Assembly: GCA_014871385.1 (NCBI GenBank)
Contig: CM026427.1
Coordinates: 12,648,430 to 12,712,429 of the forward strand
Reading direction: 5' to 3'
DNA: 64,000 nucleotides
Origin: Ceratodon purpureus
Lineage: Eukaryota > Streptophyta > Bryopsida > Pseudoditrichales > Ditrichaceae
Below are positions 11,720 through 25,100 of the stretch, one piece after another (position 1 is the stretch's first letter; each line of letters starts with the position of its first letter). A program made the translations under genes and the position numbers. The notes under the pieces are model-generated. The model searched no databases. It was not told the origin of the DNA and worked only from the letters and a program-made list of their open reading frames with translations.

Positions 11720-14700
11720 CGATTGAGGTTGTGAAGGGAGAAGAACAAGTTTGAATTTAGTAGATCATTTGAACTTGAAGAGGGAGTGTACATGGTTTTA
11801 ATGAATTTGTTTAGAATAAACAAGCCTTCATTATTGGACTTGGAGCCTTGTTTGTGTATCAATTTTTTTGAATCATATTTTCAAGTTTGATAGTTTTAGA
11901 TATAATGATGGATCAATTAGATTTATCTTGTAATCGATAGCCTTCTACTCCATTCATATAATTCAAAAATCAATTTGAGATGGAATTCAAAAACCAATTT
12001 GAGATGGTTTTCTTAGAAAGTATAATTCTTAGTTCTTTTCTTAGGCATTCCAACCAAAGTTTTAGAAATGAAGGAAATTGGAATTGTTGCCTATTTTGTA
12101 GCTATTATATTGTTTTATTATAAATTACCTTTATAATGTTTTTCTTTTCAAGCCTTGGAAGTAGTATTTTAACTTTTAAATTGAAAAAATAGAAAAATAA
12201 AATGAAGGTTTGTTTTTAAGGAGGCAAGTTGAAGGTTTACAGATTAGATTGTCCCACTAAAAGCACCAATTTAATTTACAACCTTTAGATAAATTTTTCG
12301 ATATATTGATACCTTAATAACTCATTATAATATGTAAGATGATTAATTAATTTTATTCCATTGAAGCATTACTTATTTAATGTATTTGGTTTCACACTAA
12401 CTTTAATTTTCTTTAGTATCACATTATTATAACCCACACATCATTTTTCTTCACAATTGACAACATTTAATCATTAAGTGTAGATTGTTCACCTAATTGG
12501 CTTCACTTGCTTCTTTTTTATGCTAGTAACATGTCATGATTGGATAAGGGTCTAATTAAAGAATCCCTTCCTGGATTGTCCAGACTTTAGAAGAATGTCC
12601 TTTTAGTAATGAAAAATCATTGGAAAATTACAAAAATTACATGGTGTTATAGACGGCATGTTGGTAGACAATAACTATGTGCTATATAGGTCAAATTCAA
12701 AAATTGGATTTTTTCCTAATTTATCATATCTAGCACCAAGTTACATTATAATAATAAAAGGACTACATGTATTTAAGCCTTTTTAGATAAATTAAATATT
12801 CTTACACTTTATTAAGTTAATATCTGAATACATCATATAGTTTTAAGACAAAGATATTATAAAACTTTAGTCTTTTTAGATTGTCTAAAAATATTGATTT
12901 TTGAAAGTTATCATAAGTAAGGGACCATAGTAAAACATTAAATTAAGAGTTAAAATTAAACATAGATATGACTCAAACGTTGTTTTAGCTAAATTTCTTG
13001 TTTATGAACTACTTCACTATAAGTTCATATTCCGGATTGTTCTTTTTGTCTCAAATTCAAAAAGCGAGACAATTCTGGATTTGAAGAATAAAGGAACATT
13101 GGAAAGGAATATGTAAATTGTTCAAAAATTTCTTGCTCAATATTATTTTGGATAGAGTATTACAAATTTCTCATGAATTTATCATTAAGTTCATGTGAAT
13201 TGAATATGTGTGATTTCTAGCACACATTTAATAAGTGAATTATAAATTGACATTGTCTTGGTTAGACACTCCTTTTTGGAACCCATATTAGACTTGGATC
13301 CAATCTGCACAAAATTGACAGTTTGTATACATTTTATAATACTCAACTTGTTTATTGATCACTTTATTCAATTAGAATACATTTCAAATTTAGTAGATTA
13401 CACTTTTCATTTCACTAATCCATCATTTGTTAAGCAATTATAATATTCCAATAGCATTTTGCAATAGTTACATTTAATCCCTAAAGGTCCAGGAAAGCAA
13501 TAATTAATTTTTGTTATTTTGGGCAGCTTAGATGAAGGGGTTAAAAATTATATTATTGTCTAAGATTTTTATTGGATGCTTCATTTACCGTGGTCCGTAA
13601 TGTGTACGTTGAAAAATTTGCAAAGTCAAATTCCAATTTTAGAACCTTCAACCAGAAATTTTAGATTTCTAGTCAACCTAGGGTAGTTTTAAGATGGGTT
13701 TTTTTCAATTTTTTTTAAGAAATATGTTCATAAGCAAATCACTACTCAAATTCCAAAGTAACCCAAGTCAAGGAGTTTATCAATTTTCAAAAGGCAGCCT
13801 CCAAAAATTACACAAGCAAGCTTCAAAGTTTTTTGTGATTTTACATTTTTTACTTCCAAAAATTCTCAAAATTTGAGAGTTAAGAATTTTTCATTTTTTT
13901 TTTCTTTCCAAAATTCACAAAATCATAGATGTAACTTCTCATTGTTTACTTTTTTACTAAACCAAGAAACTTTAATGTTATTCAAGTTTTACCATGTTGT
14001 GGTTTTTGTATCTTCTTTTTGAAAATACTTTGCATGAAGGCCAAAAATTCATAAGGAGTCTTTAAAATTTTGCATGGAGGTCCCCAACTTAGCTACCTAC
14101 ATGTAAAAAAATATGAGCAAAATGTTTGGGGTAACAATCATCAAGTCCCCCTTTACACCATTTAGACTATGTTTTTTTAGCAAAGCTGAAAAAATCTTTT
14201 CAATCAACTTTGAACATTATAATCTCACAAATGGTAGAGATCCCAGGCTTGAAGTTTGACTTGGTGTTAGTGCAAGTAGTTAGGTTCAAGATTTTACAAT
14301 TGGAAATACCAAAAAAGTAAAAATGATTCGAAACATACATCAACTTCCACAAGGTGGTCAAAAATCACAGTTTTTGGTTTTGGAGGTCTCAAAATACCTT
14401 TGGGCGTTTAGGGGTTAAAATGACTCAATAGTCATCATCACAAACATCAACATTTATTTATTTTTCAATACAATGACACTCCTCTCCACTCTTCAAATCA
14501 TTTCGCTTCCAATATTGCACTCAATTAGATTCTGATTATCCACATATTTCATATTTTTTATTTCACCTAAAGACAAATTTGAGTACAATTACTTTTTCTC
14601 AGACACAGTATCTTAAAATTATTAAACACAAAGGTTTACACAAATTCACCAAACATCCACAGTAATAATCCGACAAAGAATAACTCAATGATGGCAAACC

Positions 14701-14760
14701 GCCAATTCAGTTCATCTAGTGGTACAAAGTGGTCTGCCTTGTCTCAGGAAACTATAACAC
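11720..14760 (-). repeat. Right arm of the diverged large inverted repeat
   Basis: Reverse-complement counterpart of 5608-8300. It carries its own later insertion at 13474-14418 and about 750 bp at 12546-13304 with no match in the left arm. It holds the empty sites for the two elements inserted in the left arm. No gene is visible. Confidence 0.7.
13474..14418. mobile_element. TTAA-flanked MITE-like element 3 (945 bp)
   Basis: Same family and orientation as 6691-7617: left end TTAATCCCTAAAGGTCC, right end TTTAGGGGTTAA, and a similar interior with several small changes. The left arm shows the uninterrupted site near 6297-6303 (GAGTCATTAGTAGAG), although the TTAA there has changed. Confidence 0.65.
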
Positions 14761-15030
14761 TCTTGTAGTACCCAATATTAATTGATATTGTGCACAAATA
14801 TTGAAATGAATGAAGGTCGCCAAGTTAAAATTCATATAATTACATCCTCATATTACAAGTATTTCATATATTCTGAAAATCAAAGTAAATACAATTTTCT
14901 TTAAAACAATGGACCTCCTATTGAAGTTACAAAATAGATTGAATACTAATAATTAAAAATTGATAAATTTCACTGAAATTGTATCAACCATAACTAGTCG
15001 CTAATAAAAATTTGAAATTTGAAAGTCACC

Positions 15031-15064
15031 TTAGGGGAGAAGCACAATAAAGTGGACCACAAAA
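15031..15064. repeat. Left piece of a smaller TIR element split by element B, with target repeat
   Basis: GCACAATAAAGTGGACCACA at 15042-15061 matches the inverse of 51001-51020. The pieces left of 15065 and right of 50300 therefore look like the two halves of one small TIR element. The last 12 bases, TGGACCACAAAA (15053-15064), are repeated at 50301-50312 on the other side of element B. Confidence 0.75.
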
Positions 15065-15333
15065 CAGGAATGCTATCTTGTGAGCGGTGAGCAGTGAGCA
15101 GTGAGCGGTGAGCACTAAATTTTTAGTTTTTTGACTATTTATTTGATATTTTGAAATGATTTTGCGTGACATGGCATATATGGGACCTATGACCGTGGAA
15201 AGTGATTTAGGGTATATTCTTAAAAAAATGGCTTCTAAATTGATAAATGTAGAAATTTACACCCGATTCATACCCGAATAAATTGTGATTATTTTTTCAT
15301 ATTTCCTATCAATCCCAAGCCATGAAGACCAAG
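15065..15333. repeat. Left terminal region of element B
   Basis: It matches 1-270 inverted over its whole length. It begins with GCTATCTTGTGAGCGG and five 7-mers GTGAGCR, and contains the subterminal motif (inverse of CCACGGTCATAGGTCC) at 15183-15198. Confidence 0.75.
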
Positions 15334-15670
15334 AGGAAAAAAAAAAAATAAAGGAAAAAAAAAAAAGAGAAAAAAATAAATAAATGAAAGAAAGAAAAAA
15401 GATTAGAAATAAATAATGAAAAGGAGTATAGGGGAAAAAAATAAAAAAATGAAGGAAAATAAGAAGAAAAGAAAGAAATATAAATAAAACAACGAAAGAT
15501 AAAAAACAACGAATAAATAAAAAAAAATAAAAAAAATAAAAAATAAAACATAAAAAGGAATTAACTAAAAAAGAAAAAATAAATAAAAAATGAATGAATA
15601 CATATAGGAGAGAAAGAAGAAAGATAAAAAGAAAAAAATGAAAATTAGGTGAAGAACAGATATACACAAA
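15334..15670. repeat. Purine-rich low-complexity tract
   Basis: About 330 bp made almost only of A and G on the plus strand, with scattered T. Long phenylalanine-rich open frames on the other strand are a by-product of the composition. Confidence 0.8.
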
Positions 15671-16130
15671 GGCTATTGTAGATGAATGTCGCTTTTTCAT
15701 AAACTTTTCATCCAACTATTGGATGACTGATTTAAAGGTGCACAATTAATTAACTGAGAGTTAGGACTTAGGATTTGTGTTCGTAGGGGACCCCAAGTAA
15801 TTACTAGGGGTGCCCAAGTACCCCAAGTAATTACTAGGGGTATGTGCATAATAGGGTAGGGAAAAATAAATGAAAAAGGTTTTAAGAAGACCACATTATA
15901 TTCTGATACCTTCAAGTTGTAACCAAGGAATGTTCAACTTCTTAATAAATTAGTACCATCTTTATAATTCAATCATGTATGAAGTCAATTTAAAATATAT
16001 GGCCGGATTATTACATTCACAGAAAAGTAGAGTAAAGTGAGGTTAAGGAAAAATATAAAATCCAAAGCCAAAGCTATCATATAATATATAAGTAGTGAAA
16101 ACATAACAATATAGAGTAAATATGCAATGA

Positions 16131-18787
16131 TCAAGTAGACATCTCGTCATCGCTACAAGTACCAATCCAACCAGAGTAAGAATCGCTATCACTAGATAAT
16201 ACCACTCTGGCAACTTCTGCAGCTATGTCAAGATAAATCTCAGCATCACGACAAATGCTATCTCTGTCAGATGAAATAGATGGAGAAGGAGCAGCTACAT
16301 AAGCTTGAGCCTGCATTTCTGCATAATGTGGAAGCTCTAAAGGTCTAACTGGACTCCTTATCTTGCTAAGATGGCGCGAGATAATAGAGCCACCAATGTC
16401 ATTCTTCAACGCTTTCTTCCGACTGCATATAACAATTTGACAGATTAATAAATATTGAACTAAACTTTTTAAAAAAAAAAACAAATGTAAAATGAATGTA
16501 GAGACTTACTTACAAGAACGCTTGGGGGCAGTCTTCCTCTCAGGCTCATCATCTGACTCAATGGCTCGCTTCTTCTTCGGTGAAGGCACAGGAATTGGAG
16601 CAGACTCAACCTCTTCCGCGCTTGGAAGAAGAGGCAGCAACACTTGCTTGTACAAGGTGGTGTCATACTCAAAGCCTATGATATGGCGCCGGAGACTCTT
16701 CGATGCTCGAATGGAAGCACCTGAAGACAAATCAAAGCTCAATTGCATGAGATTAAAGAATAAAAAGAAATACAAAAAACAACAATCAGAAAACACAAAG
16801 AGTAAAAAATACCTGTAGAAGCTGTGAGATCCATCACAATGTTATTCTCTACAGTGCAGAGATCAATCAGAGCCTGCAAGAGGTTAGAAGTCTTCTCTCT
16901 AGGACCTCTGAATGGCAAACCTGTCTCTGAATTATAAGTCAGAGAATCTGCAGTTATCAAATTAGTACAGTGACCATCAGTAGAGAGCTTGATGCCTTGG
17001 GCACCAAGCTCAGCCCTATCATGAAACTGGAACTTAGACCTTGGAACACCCTCCTCCGCATTCTCCATCTTGATGAAGCACTTGACCATAAAAGTCTTGT
17101 GCTCTCGTGGATAACGGTCTGGAATAGTCAATGGGAGGCCATTGATTGCAAACCACTTGGCCTCCTCCTGAAAGTTAGCCCACTCTGCCGAGGAAATAAG
17201 CTCATTCGAAATGAACCTTGAATCAGGGTAGAATACAATCAAAGCTCCATCATCCTGCAGAAACTGCATAGCAAATTCAAAATGGGCCTTAATCCACGAA
17301 GACTCCATTTTCTTCCCTGCTGAAATCTTGGGGTGCTTGTTCCAGAATGGAATCTCACCATCCTGCCCTAAACCTGGAACTGGTAAATCCTCTGGAACAT
17401 CAAAAATGATGAGGTCCACAGCAGCCTCAGCCTCTTCACCTCCAAACTTCCTAGCCTTGCTACCGAGATTCTCCTTGATCCAGTCCTTCACCTTGATCCA
17501 AACCTCAGGCTCATCCCTCTCTGATAGATCATAAAACAGCTCCAAAATGCCCAGAGGGGAGTCATTGATGATCTCCACCCTAGTGTCTAACTCATCCAAC
17601 TGCGAGCATGGAATGGTGTAGATAGTCTGAGAAGGCATGGGGGTAGAAAAAAGAGGCACCTGAGGAGCTACAGGAACTATGGCAGCAGCCATGCTGCTAC
17701 CTGAAGGAGAAATGCCAACATGAGTCAACATCTTCTCTGGCCCTTCCTTCAAAACAAGCTTGGCAAGCTCCCTGTTCCTTGCTGCCAATTCTCTCTTGAG
17801 CTTGACTCCTTCTCCTTCTTCTTGTCCTCCTTCTCCTTCATCCTTGCCTCAGCCTTTGCCTTCCTCTCTGCTAGTTTCTTCCTTTGCTTCTCAGAAAGAG
17901 AAGCATCATCACCAACCTCCGAGGCATTCTCCTCCAAATTCATGGTATTCTCATCTCCAAGCTGCAGCACCAAATTGTCACAGCTAGCCTTCAAAGCTCT
18001 CTCATCCCCAGGACACTTCTCATTCTCCTTCAATTCAAGGTACCAGGGACATTGAACAAGATGTGGAGCTCGAAAATGCCTCCTCTGATAATCTGTAAAA
18101 ATGCACTCAGAGCTAGAAATATCCACCCATTTCTTAAAACGCTGTGGAATATCATTCCTATCAATGGCACCCTTAACTACCAACTCCCTCCAGAAGTACC
18201 TCAATATAACCCTCTTCATAGCATTCTCAGCCCCTGCTTGGTTGAGAAATGGCTCTTTCTTGGTAAAAGTACCAGCCTTAGGGAAGAAACCAGTGAAGGC
18301 CTTCCCCCAAAGAGTCAGAGAATGAGCCTCAATCCATGAGCCAATATCATCTACAGGATTGGGTAAATTCTCTGTCCTCAAAACTATGATATCCTCCTCT
18401 ACAATCTTGGCATAACGAAGGGCTGCCTCTTCTTCTAACTGCGGGATAAGAAACAAACCAAAATAATTAGAATCCATGACATCAGAAAGAACGTAGTTTT
18501 AATTTCAATTAGAACATTAGAAGACATAGATCAATTTAATTTATAAGAGAAATTATGATTGTGCTTACCCCAGCCCAGAATGCTGCTATATCAATCCAAA
18601 CTCGAAGAACTAAGTCTGAAGCTGGTGTTGGAGGAAAGTTGTACTCCACCCGACTCTGCTTGCTCATGTTCCACCACTTTAGCCATCTCTCTTTGTACTT
18701 GGGAGCAACCTTGGCGCTTGCAAAAAGTTGCAACTTCTCCGGTGTCATTTCTGCATCGCTCTGATAAACATCAAAGTGACGAATGAT
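16131..18787 (-). CDS. Class-beta DNA methyltransferase-like protein, exons with one frameshift
   Basis: Exons on the minus strand are 18787-18569, 18438-16813, 16720-16510 and 16422-16131, joined by good GT...AG sites. The frame shifts by one base near 17810, where an E/K-rich coiled coil is interrupted; repair would give about 780 residues. The C-terminal half has the order of a class-beta (N4/N6-type) DNA methyltransferase: IIFDVPED at the motif-IV place (about 17390-17425), then HFEFAMQFLQDDGALIVF, then DLTASTGASIRAS...RRHIIGFEYD at the motif-I/SAM place, split by an intron at 16813/16720. Motif IV lacks the usual DPPY and motif I lacks DPFxGSG, so catalysis is doubtful. The tail is basic (SPKKKR). 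The first exon starts at a splice acceptor in phase 0, so coding exons should lie upstream, possibly those at 42009-45414. The name rests on motif order alone. Confidence 0.6.
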
Positions 18788-19147
18788 CTGCAGAGAAGAA
18801 TACCGTTATGTGAGTCAGATAGACCCCTTTAACATAAAGACTCACAAAAACATAGTTTCTTTCAAATAAAAAAATGCAAGGTCATATCTATGAGCTTAAT
18901 CAAGTTTATAGCAGAAGTAGAACGTACACAACGCTAGTAGCCTTGCAATCAGCAGGAAAAAATAATCTGTGAGTGATATAGCCTCCATTAAAATGCAAAG
19001 AATAACAGAATTCAAAAGTGAAGAAGAACAGAACACAGAAACCACCCAAGGCTGCGTGCATCCAGCACGCAGCATCATAGAAAACAATACATTTAGATAA
19101 CACGCAGCATCATAGAAAACGAACCAATTAGATAACAAAAGCCCAAT
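18788..19147. other. Edge of the hairpin array, diverged
   Basis: A few diverged pieces of the array lie here, such as GCTGCGTGCATCCAGCACGC near 19052 and CACGCAGCATCATAGAAAAC twice (near 19064 and 19100). No coding exon is convincing. Confidence 0.5.
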
Positions 19148-22100
19148 GCTGCGTGCATGCAGCACGCAGCAGCAACCATTTCTCAAACGGCACTGACAAT
19201 CACAAGCAAACGAATTCACACGAGGAGAAAAAAAAAGGCTTCAAGCCCGGAGCTTGAGGCACTATCCAAAAAAAAGTGAGTTTCGGGACAGAGGTCTGGG
19301 CACCCCTCGGATCCGAGGGAGCCTCGAGGGGTGCTTACTTAAATCACTTTTTTTGATGTACCCCCCCCCAACTTGCACCCGGCATCACAGGCATCGACAC
19401 AATTACATGACTTTCGAGAGATGCACTGCGTGCTTAATGCACGCAGCTGCAGAGATGACGAACTCTGTTTAAAAAAAATCAACCAATGCTGCGTGCATGC
19501 AGCACGCAGCAGCAACCATACTCAGAGACCACCGACAAAGTGAAGCCAACGCTGCGTGCTGGGTGCACGCAGCTGCACACAAGATGAACTAGATTTCAAA
19601 AAAAAACACCAACGCTGCGTGCATGCAGCACGCAGCAGCAACCATTTCTCAAACGGCACTGACAATCACAAGCAAACGAATTCACACGAGGAGAAAAAAA
19701 AAGGCTTCAAGCCCGGAGCTTGAGGCACTATCCAAAAAAAAGTGAGTTTCGGGACAGAGGTCTGGGCACCCCTCGGATCCGAGGGAGCCTCGAGGGGTGC
19801 TTACTTAAATCACTTTTTTTGATGTACCCCCCCCCCAACTTGCACCCGGCATCACAGGCATCGACACGATTACATGACTTTCAAGAGATGCACTGCGTGC
19901 TTAATGCACGCAGCTGCAGAGATGACGAACTCTGTTTAAAAAAAATCAACCAATGCTGCGTGCATGCAGCACGCAGCAGCAACCATACTCAGAGACCATC
20001 GACAAAGTGAAGCCAACGCTGCGTGCTGGGTGCACGCAGCTTCACACAAGATGAACTAGATTTCAAAAAAAAACACCAACGCTGCGTGCATGCAGCACGC
20101 AGCAGCAACCATTTCTCAAACGGCACTGACAATCACAAGCAAACGAATTCACACGAGGAGAAAAAAAAAGGCTTCAAGCCCGGAGCTTGAGGCACTATCC
20201 AAAAAAAAGTGAGTTTCGGGACAGAGGTCTGGGCACCCCTCGGATCCGAGGGAGCCTCGAGGGGTGCTTACTTAAATCACTTTTTTTGATGTACCCCCCC
20301 CCAACTTGCACCCGGCATCACAGGCATCGACACGATTACATGACTTTCGAGAGATGCACTGCGTGCTTAATGCACGCAGCTGCAGAGATGACGAACTCTG
20401 TTTAAAAAAAATCAACCAATGCTGCGTGCATGCAGCACGCAGCAGCAACCATACTCAGAGACCATCGACAAAGTGAAGCCAACGCTGCGTGCTGGGTGCA
20501 CGCAGCTTCACACAAGATGAACTAGATTTCAAAAAAAAACACCAACGCTGCGTGCATGCAGCACGCAGCAGCAACCATTTCTCAAACGGCACTGACAATC
20601 ACAAGCAAACGAATTCACACGAGGAGAAAAAAAAAGGCTTCAAGCCCGGAGCTTGAGGCACTATCCAAAAAAAAGTGAGTTTCGGGACAGAGGTCTGGGC
20701 ACCCCTCGGATCCGAGGGAGCCTCGAGGGGTGCTTACTTAAATCACTTTTTTTGATGTACCCCCCCCCAACTTGCACCCGGCATCACAGGCATCGACACG
20801 ATTACATGACTTTCGAGAGATGCACTGCGTGCTTAATGCACGCAGCTGCAGAGATGACGAACTCTGTTTAAAAAAAATCAACCAATGCTGCGTGCATGCA
20901 GCACGCAGCAGCAACCATACTCAGAGACCACCGACAAAGTGAAGCCAACGCTGCGTGCTGGGTGCACGCAGCTGCACACAAGATGAACTAGATTTCAAAA
21001 AAAAACACCAACGCTGCGTGCATGCAGCACGCAGCAGCAACCATTTCTCAAACGGCACTGACAATCACAAGCAAACGAATTCACACGAGGAGAAAAAAAA
21101 AGGCTTCAAGCCCGGAGCTTGAGGCACTATCCATAAAAAAGTGAGTTTCGGGACAGAGGTCTGGGCACCCCTCGGATCCGAGGGAGCCTCGAGGGGTGCT
21201 TACTTAAATCACTTTTTTTGATGTACCCCCCCCCAACTTGCACCCGGCATCACAGGCATCGACACGATTACATGACTTTCAAGAGATGCACTGCGTGCTT
21301 AATGCACGCAGCTGCAGAGATGACGAACTCTGTTTAAAAAAAATCAACCAATGCTGCGTGCATGCAGCACGCAGCAGCAACCATACTCAGAGACCATCGA
21401 CAAAGTGAAGCCAACGCTGCGTGCTGGGTGCACGCAGCTTCACACAAGATGAACTAGATTTCAAAAAAAAACACCAACGCTGCGTGCATGCAGCACGCAG
21501 CAGCAACCATTTCTCAAACGGCACTGACAATCACAAGCAAACGAATTCACACGAGGAGAAAAAAAAAGGCTTCAAGCCCGGAGCTTGAGGCACTATCCAA
21601 AAAAAAGTGAGTTTCGGGACAGAGGTCTGGGCACCCCTCGGATCCGAGGGAGCCTCGAGGGGTGCTTACTTAAATCACTTTTTTTGATGTACCCCCCCCC
21701 AACTTGCACCCGGCATCACAGGCATCGACACGATTACATGACTTTCGAGAGATGCACTGCGTGCTTAATGCACGCAGCTGCAGAGATGACGAACTCTGTT
21801 TAAAAAAAATCAACCAATGCTGCGTGCATGCAGCACGCAGCAGCAACCATACTCAGAGACCACCGACAAAGTGAAGCCAACGCTGCGTGCTGGGTGCACG
21901 CAGCTGCACACAAGATGAACTAGATTTCAAAAAAAAACACCAACGCTGCGTGCATGCAGCACGCAGCAGCAACCATTTCTCAAACGGCACTGACAATCAC
22001 AAGCAAACGAATTCACACGAGGAGAAAAAAAAAGGCTTCAAGCCCGGAGCTTGAGGCACTATCCAAAAAAAAGTGAGTTTCGGGACAGAGGTCTGGGCAC

Positions 22101-25100
22101 CCCTCGGATCCGAGGGAGCCTCGAGGGGTGCTTACTTAAATCACTTTTTTTGATGTACCCCCCCCCAACTTGCACCCGGCATCACAGGCATCGACACGAT
22201 TACATGACTTTCAAGAGATGCACTGCGTGCTTAATGCACGCAGCTGCAGAGATGACGAACTCTGTTTAAAAAAAATCAACCAAGGCTGCGTGCATGCAGC
22301 ACGCAGCAGCAACCATACTCAGAGACCATCGACAAAGTGAAGCCAACGCTGCGTGCTGGGTGCACGCAGCTTCACACAAGATGAACTAGATTTCAAAAAA
22401 AACACCAACGCTGCGTGCATGCAGCACGCAGCAGCAACCATTTCTCAAACGGCACTGACAATCACAAGCAAACGAATTCACACGAGGAGAAAAAAAAAGG
22501 CTTCAAGCCCGGAGCTTGAGGCACTATCCAAAAAAAAGTGAGTTTCGGGACAGAGGTCTGGGCACCCCTCGGATCCGAGGGAGCCTCGAGGGGTGCTTAC
22601 TTAAATCACTTTTTTTGATGTACCCCCCCCCCAACTTGCACCCGGCATCACAGGCATCGACACGATTACATGACTTTCGAGAGATGCACTGCGTGCTTAA
22701 TGCACGCAGCTGCAGAGATGACGAACTCTGTTTAAAAAAAATCAACCAAGGCTGCGTGCATGCAACACGCAGCAGCAACCATACTCAGAGACCACCGACA
22801 AAGTGAAGCCAACGCTGCGTGCTGGGTGCACGCAGCTTCACACAAGATGAACTAGATTTCAAAAAAAAACACCAACGCTGCGTGCATGCAGCACGCAGCA
22901 GCAACCATTTCTCAAACGGCACTGACAATCACAAGCAAACGAATTCACACGAGGAGAAAAAAAAAGGCTTCAAGCCCGGAGCTTGAGGCACTATCCAAAA
23001 AAAAGTGAGTTTCGGGACAGAGGTCTGGGCACCCCTCGGATCCGAGGGAGCCTCGAGGGGTGCTTACTTAAATCACTTTTTTTGATGTACCCCCCCCCAA
23101 CTTGCACCCGGCATCACAGGCATCGACACGATTACATGACTTTCGAGAGATGCACTGCGTGCTTAATGCACGCAGCTGCAGAGATGACGAACTCTGTTTA
23201 AAAAAAATCAACCAATGCTGCGTGCATGCAGCACGCAGCAGCAACCATACTCAGAGACCACCGACAAAGTGAAGCCAACGCTGCGTGCTGGGTGCACGCA
23301 GCTGCACACAAGATGAACTAGATTTCAAAAAAAAACACCAACGCTGCGTGCATGCAGCACGCAGCAGCAACCATTTCTCAAACGGCACTGACAATCACAA
23401 GCAAACGAATTCACACGAGGAGAAAAAAAAAGGCTTCAAGCCCGGAGCTTGAGGCACTATCCAAAAAAAAGTGAGTTTCGGGACAGAGGTCTGGGCACCC
23501 CTCGGATCCGAGGGAGCCTCGAGGGGTGCTTACTTAAATCACTTTTTTTGATGTACCCCCCCCCAACTTGCACCCGGCATCACAGGCATCGACACGATTA
23601 CATGACTTTCGAGAGATGCACTGCGTGCTTAATGCACGCAGCTGCAGAGATGACGAACTCTGTTTAAAAAAAATCAACCAATGCTGCGTGCATGCAGCAC
23701 GCAGCAGCAACCATACTCAGAGACCATCGACAAAGTGAAGCCAACGCTGCGTGCTGGGTGCACGCAGCTTCACACAAGATGAACTAGATTTCAAAAAAAA
23801 ACACCAACGCTGCGTGCATGCAGCACGCAGCAGCAACCATTTCTCAAACGGCACTGACAATCACAAGCAAACGAATTCACACGAGGAGAAAAAAAAAGGC
23901 TTCAAGCCCGGAGCTTGAGGCACTATCCAAAAGAAAGTGAGTTTCGGGACAGAGGTCTGGGCACCCCTCGGATCCGAGGGAGCCTCGAGGGGTGCTTACT
24001 TAAATCACTTTTTTTGATGTACCCCCCCCCAACTTGCACCCGGCATCACAGGCATCGACACGATTACATGACTTTCGAGAGATGCACTGCGTGCTTAATG
24101 CACGCAGCTGCAGAGATGACGAACTCTGTTTAAAAAAAATCAACCAAGGCTGCGTGCATGCAACACGCAGCAGCAACCATACTCAGAGACCACCGACAAA
24201 GTGAAGCCAACGCTGCGTGCTGGGTGCACGCAGCTTCACACAAGATGAACTAGATTTCAAAAAAAAACACCAACGCTGCGTGCATGCAGCACGCAGCAGC
24301 AACCATTTCTCAAACGGCACTGACAATCACAAGCAAACGAATTCACACGAGGAGAAAAAAAAAGGCTTCAAGCCCGGAGCTTGAGGCACTATCCAAAAAA
24401 AAGTGAGTTTCGGGACAGAGGTCTGGGCACCCCTCGGATCCGAGGGAGCCTCGAGGGGTGCTTACTTAAATCACTTTTTTTGATGTACCCCCCCCCAACT
24501 TGCACCCGGCATCACAGGCATCGACACGATTACATGACTTTCGAGAGATGCACTGCGTGCTTAATGCACGCAGCTGCAGAGATGACGAACTCTGTTTAAA
24601 AAAAATCAACCAATGCTGCGTGCATGCAGCACGCAGCAGCAACCATACTCAGAGACCACCGACAAAGTGAAGCCAACGCTGCGTGCTGGGTGCACGCAGC
24701 TTCACACAAGATGAACTAGATTTCAAAAAAAAACACCAACGCTGCGTGCATGCAGCACGCAGCAGCAACCATTTCTCAAACGGCACTGACAATCACAAGC
24801 AAACGAATTCACACGAGGAGAAAAAAAAAGGCTTCAAGCCCGGAGCTTCAGGCACTATCCAAAAAAAAGTGAGTTTCGGGACAGAGGTCTGGGCACCCCT
24901 CGGATCCGAGGGAGCCTCGAGGGGTGCTTACTTAAATCACTTTTTTTGATGTACCCCCCCCCCAACTTGCACCCGGCATCACAGGCATCGACACGATTAC
25001 ATGACTTTCGAGAGATGCACTGCGTGCTTAATGCACGCAGCTGCAGAGATGACGAACTCTGTTTAAAAAAAATCAACCAATGCTGCGTGCATGCAGCACG

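Noticed and set aside
15065..15115. GTGAGCR repeats as interstitial telomere
   Set aside because: Plant telomeres are TTTAGGG or close; the repeats sit exactly at transposon tips.
15257..15715. Phenylalanine-rich 152-codon frame on the minus strand
   Set aside because: It is the complement of a purine-rich low-complexity tract.
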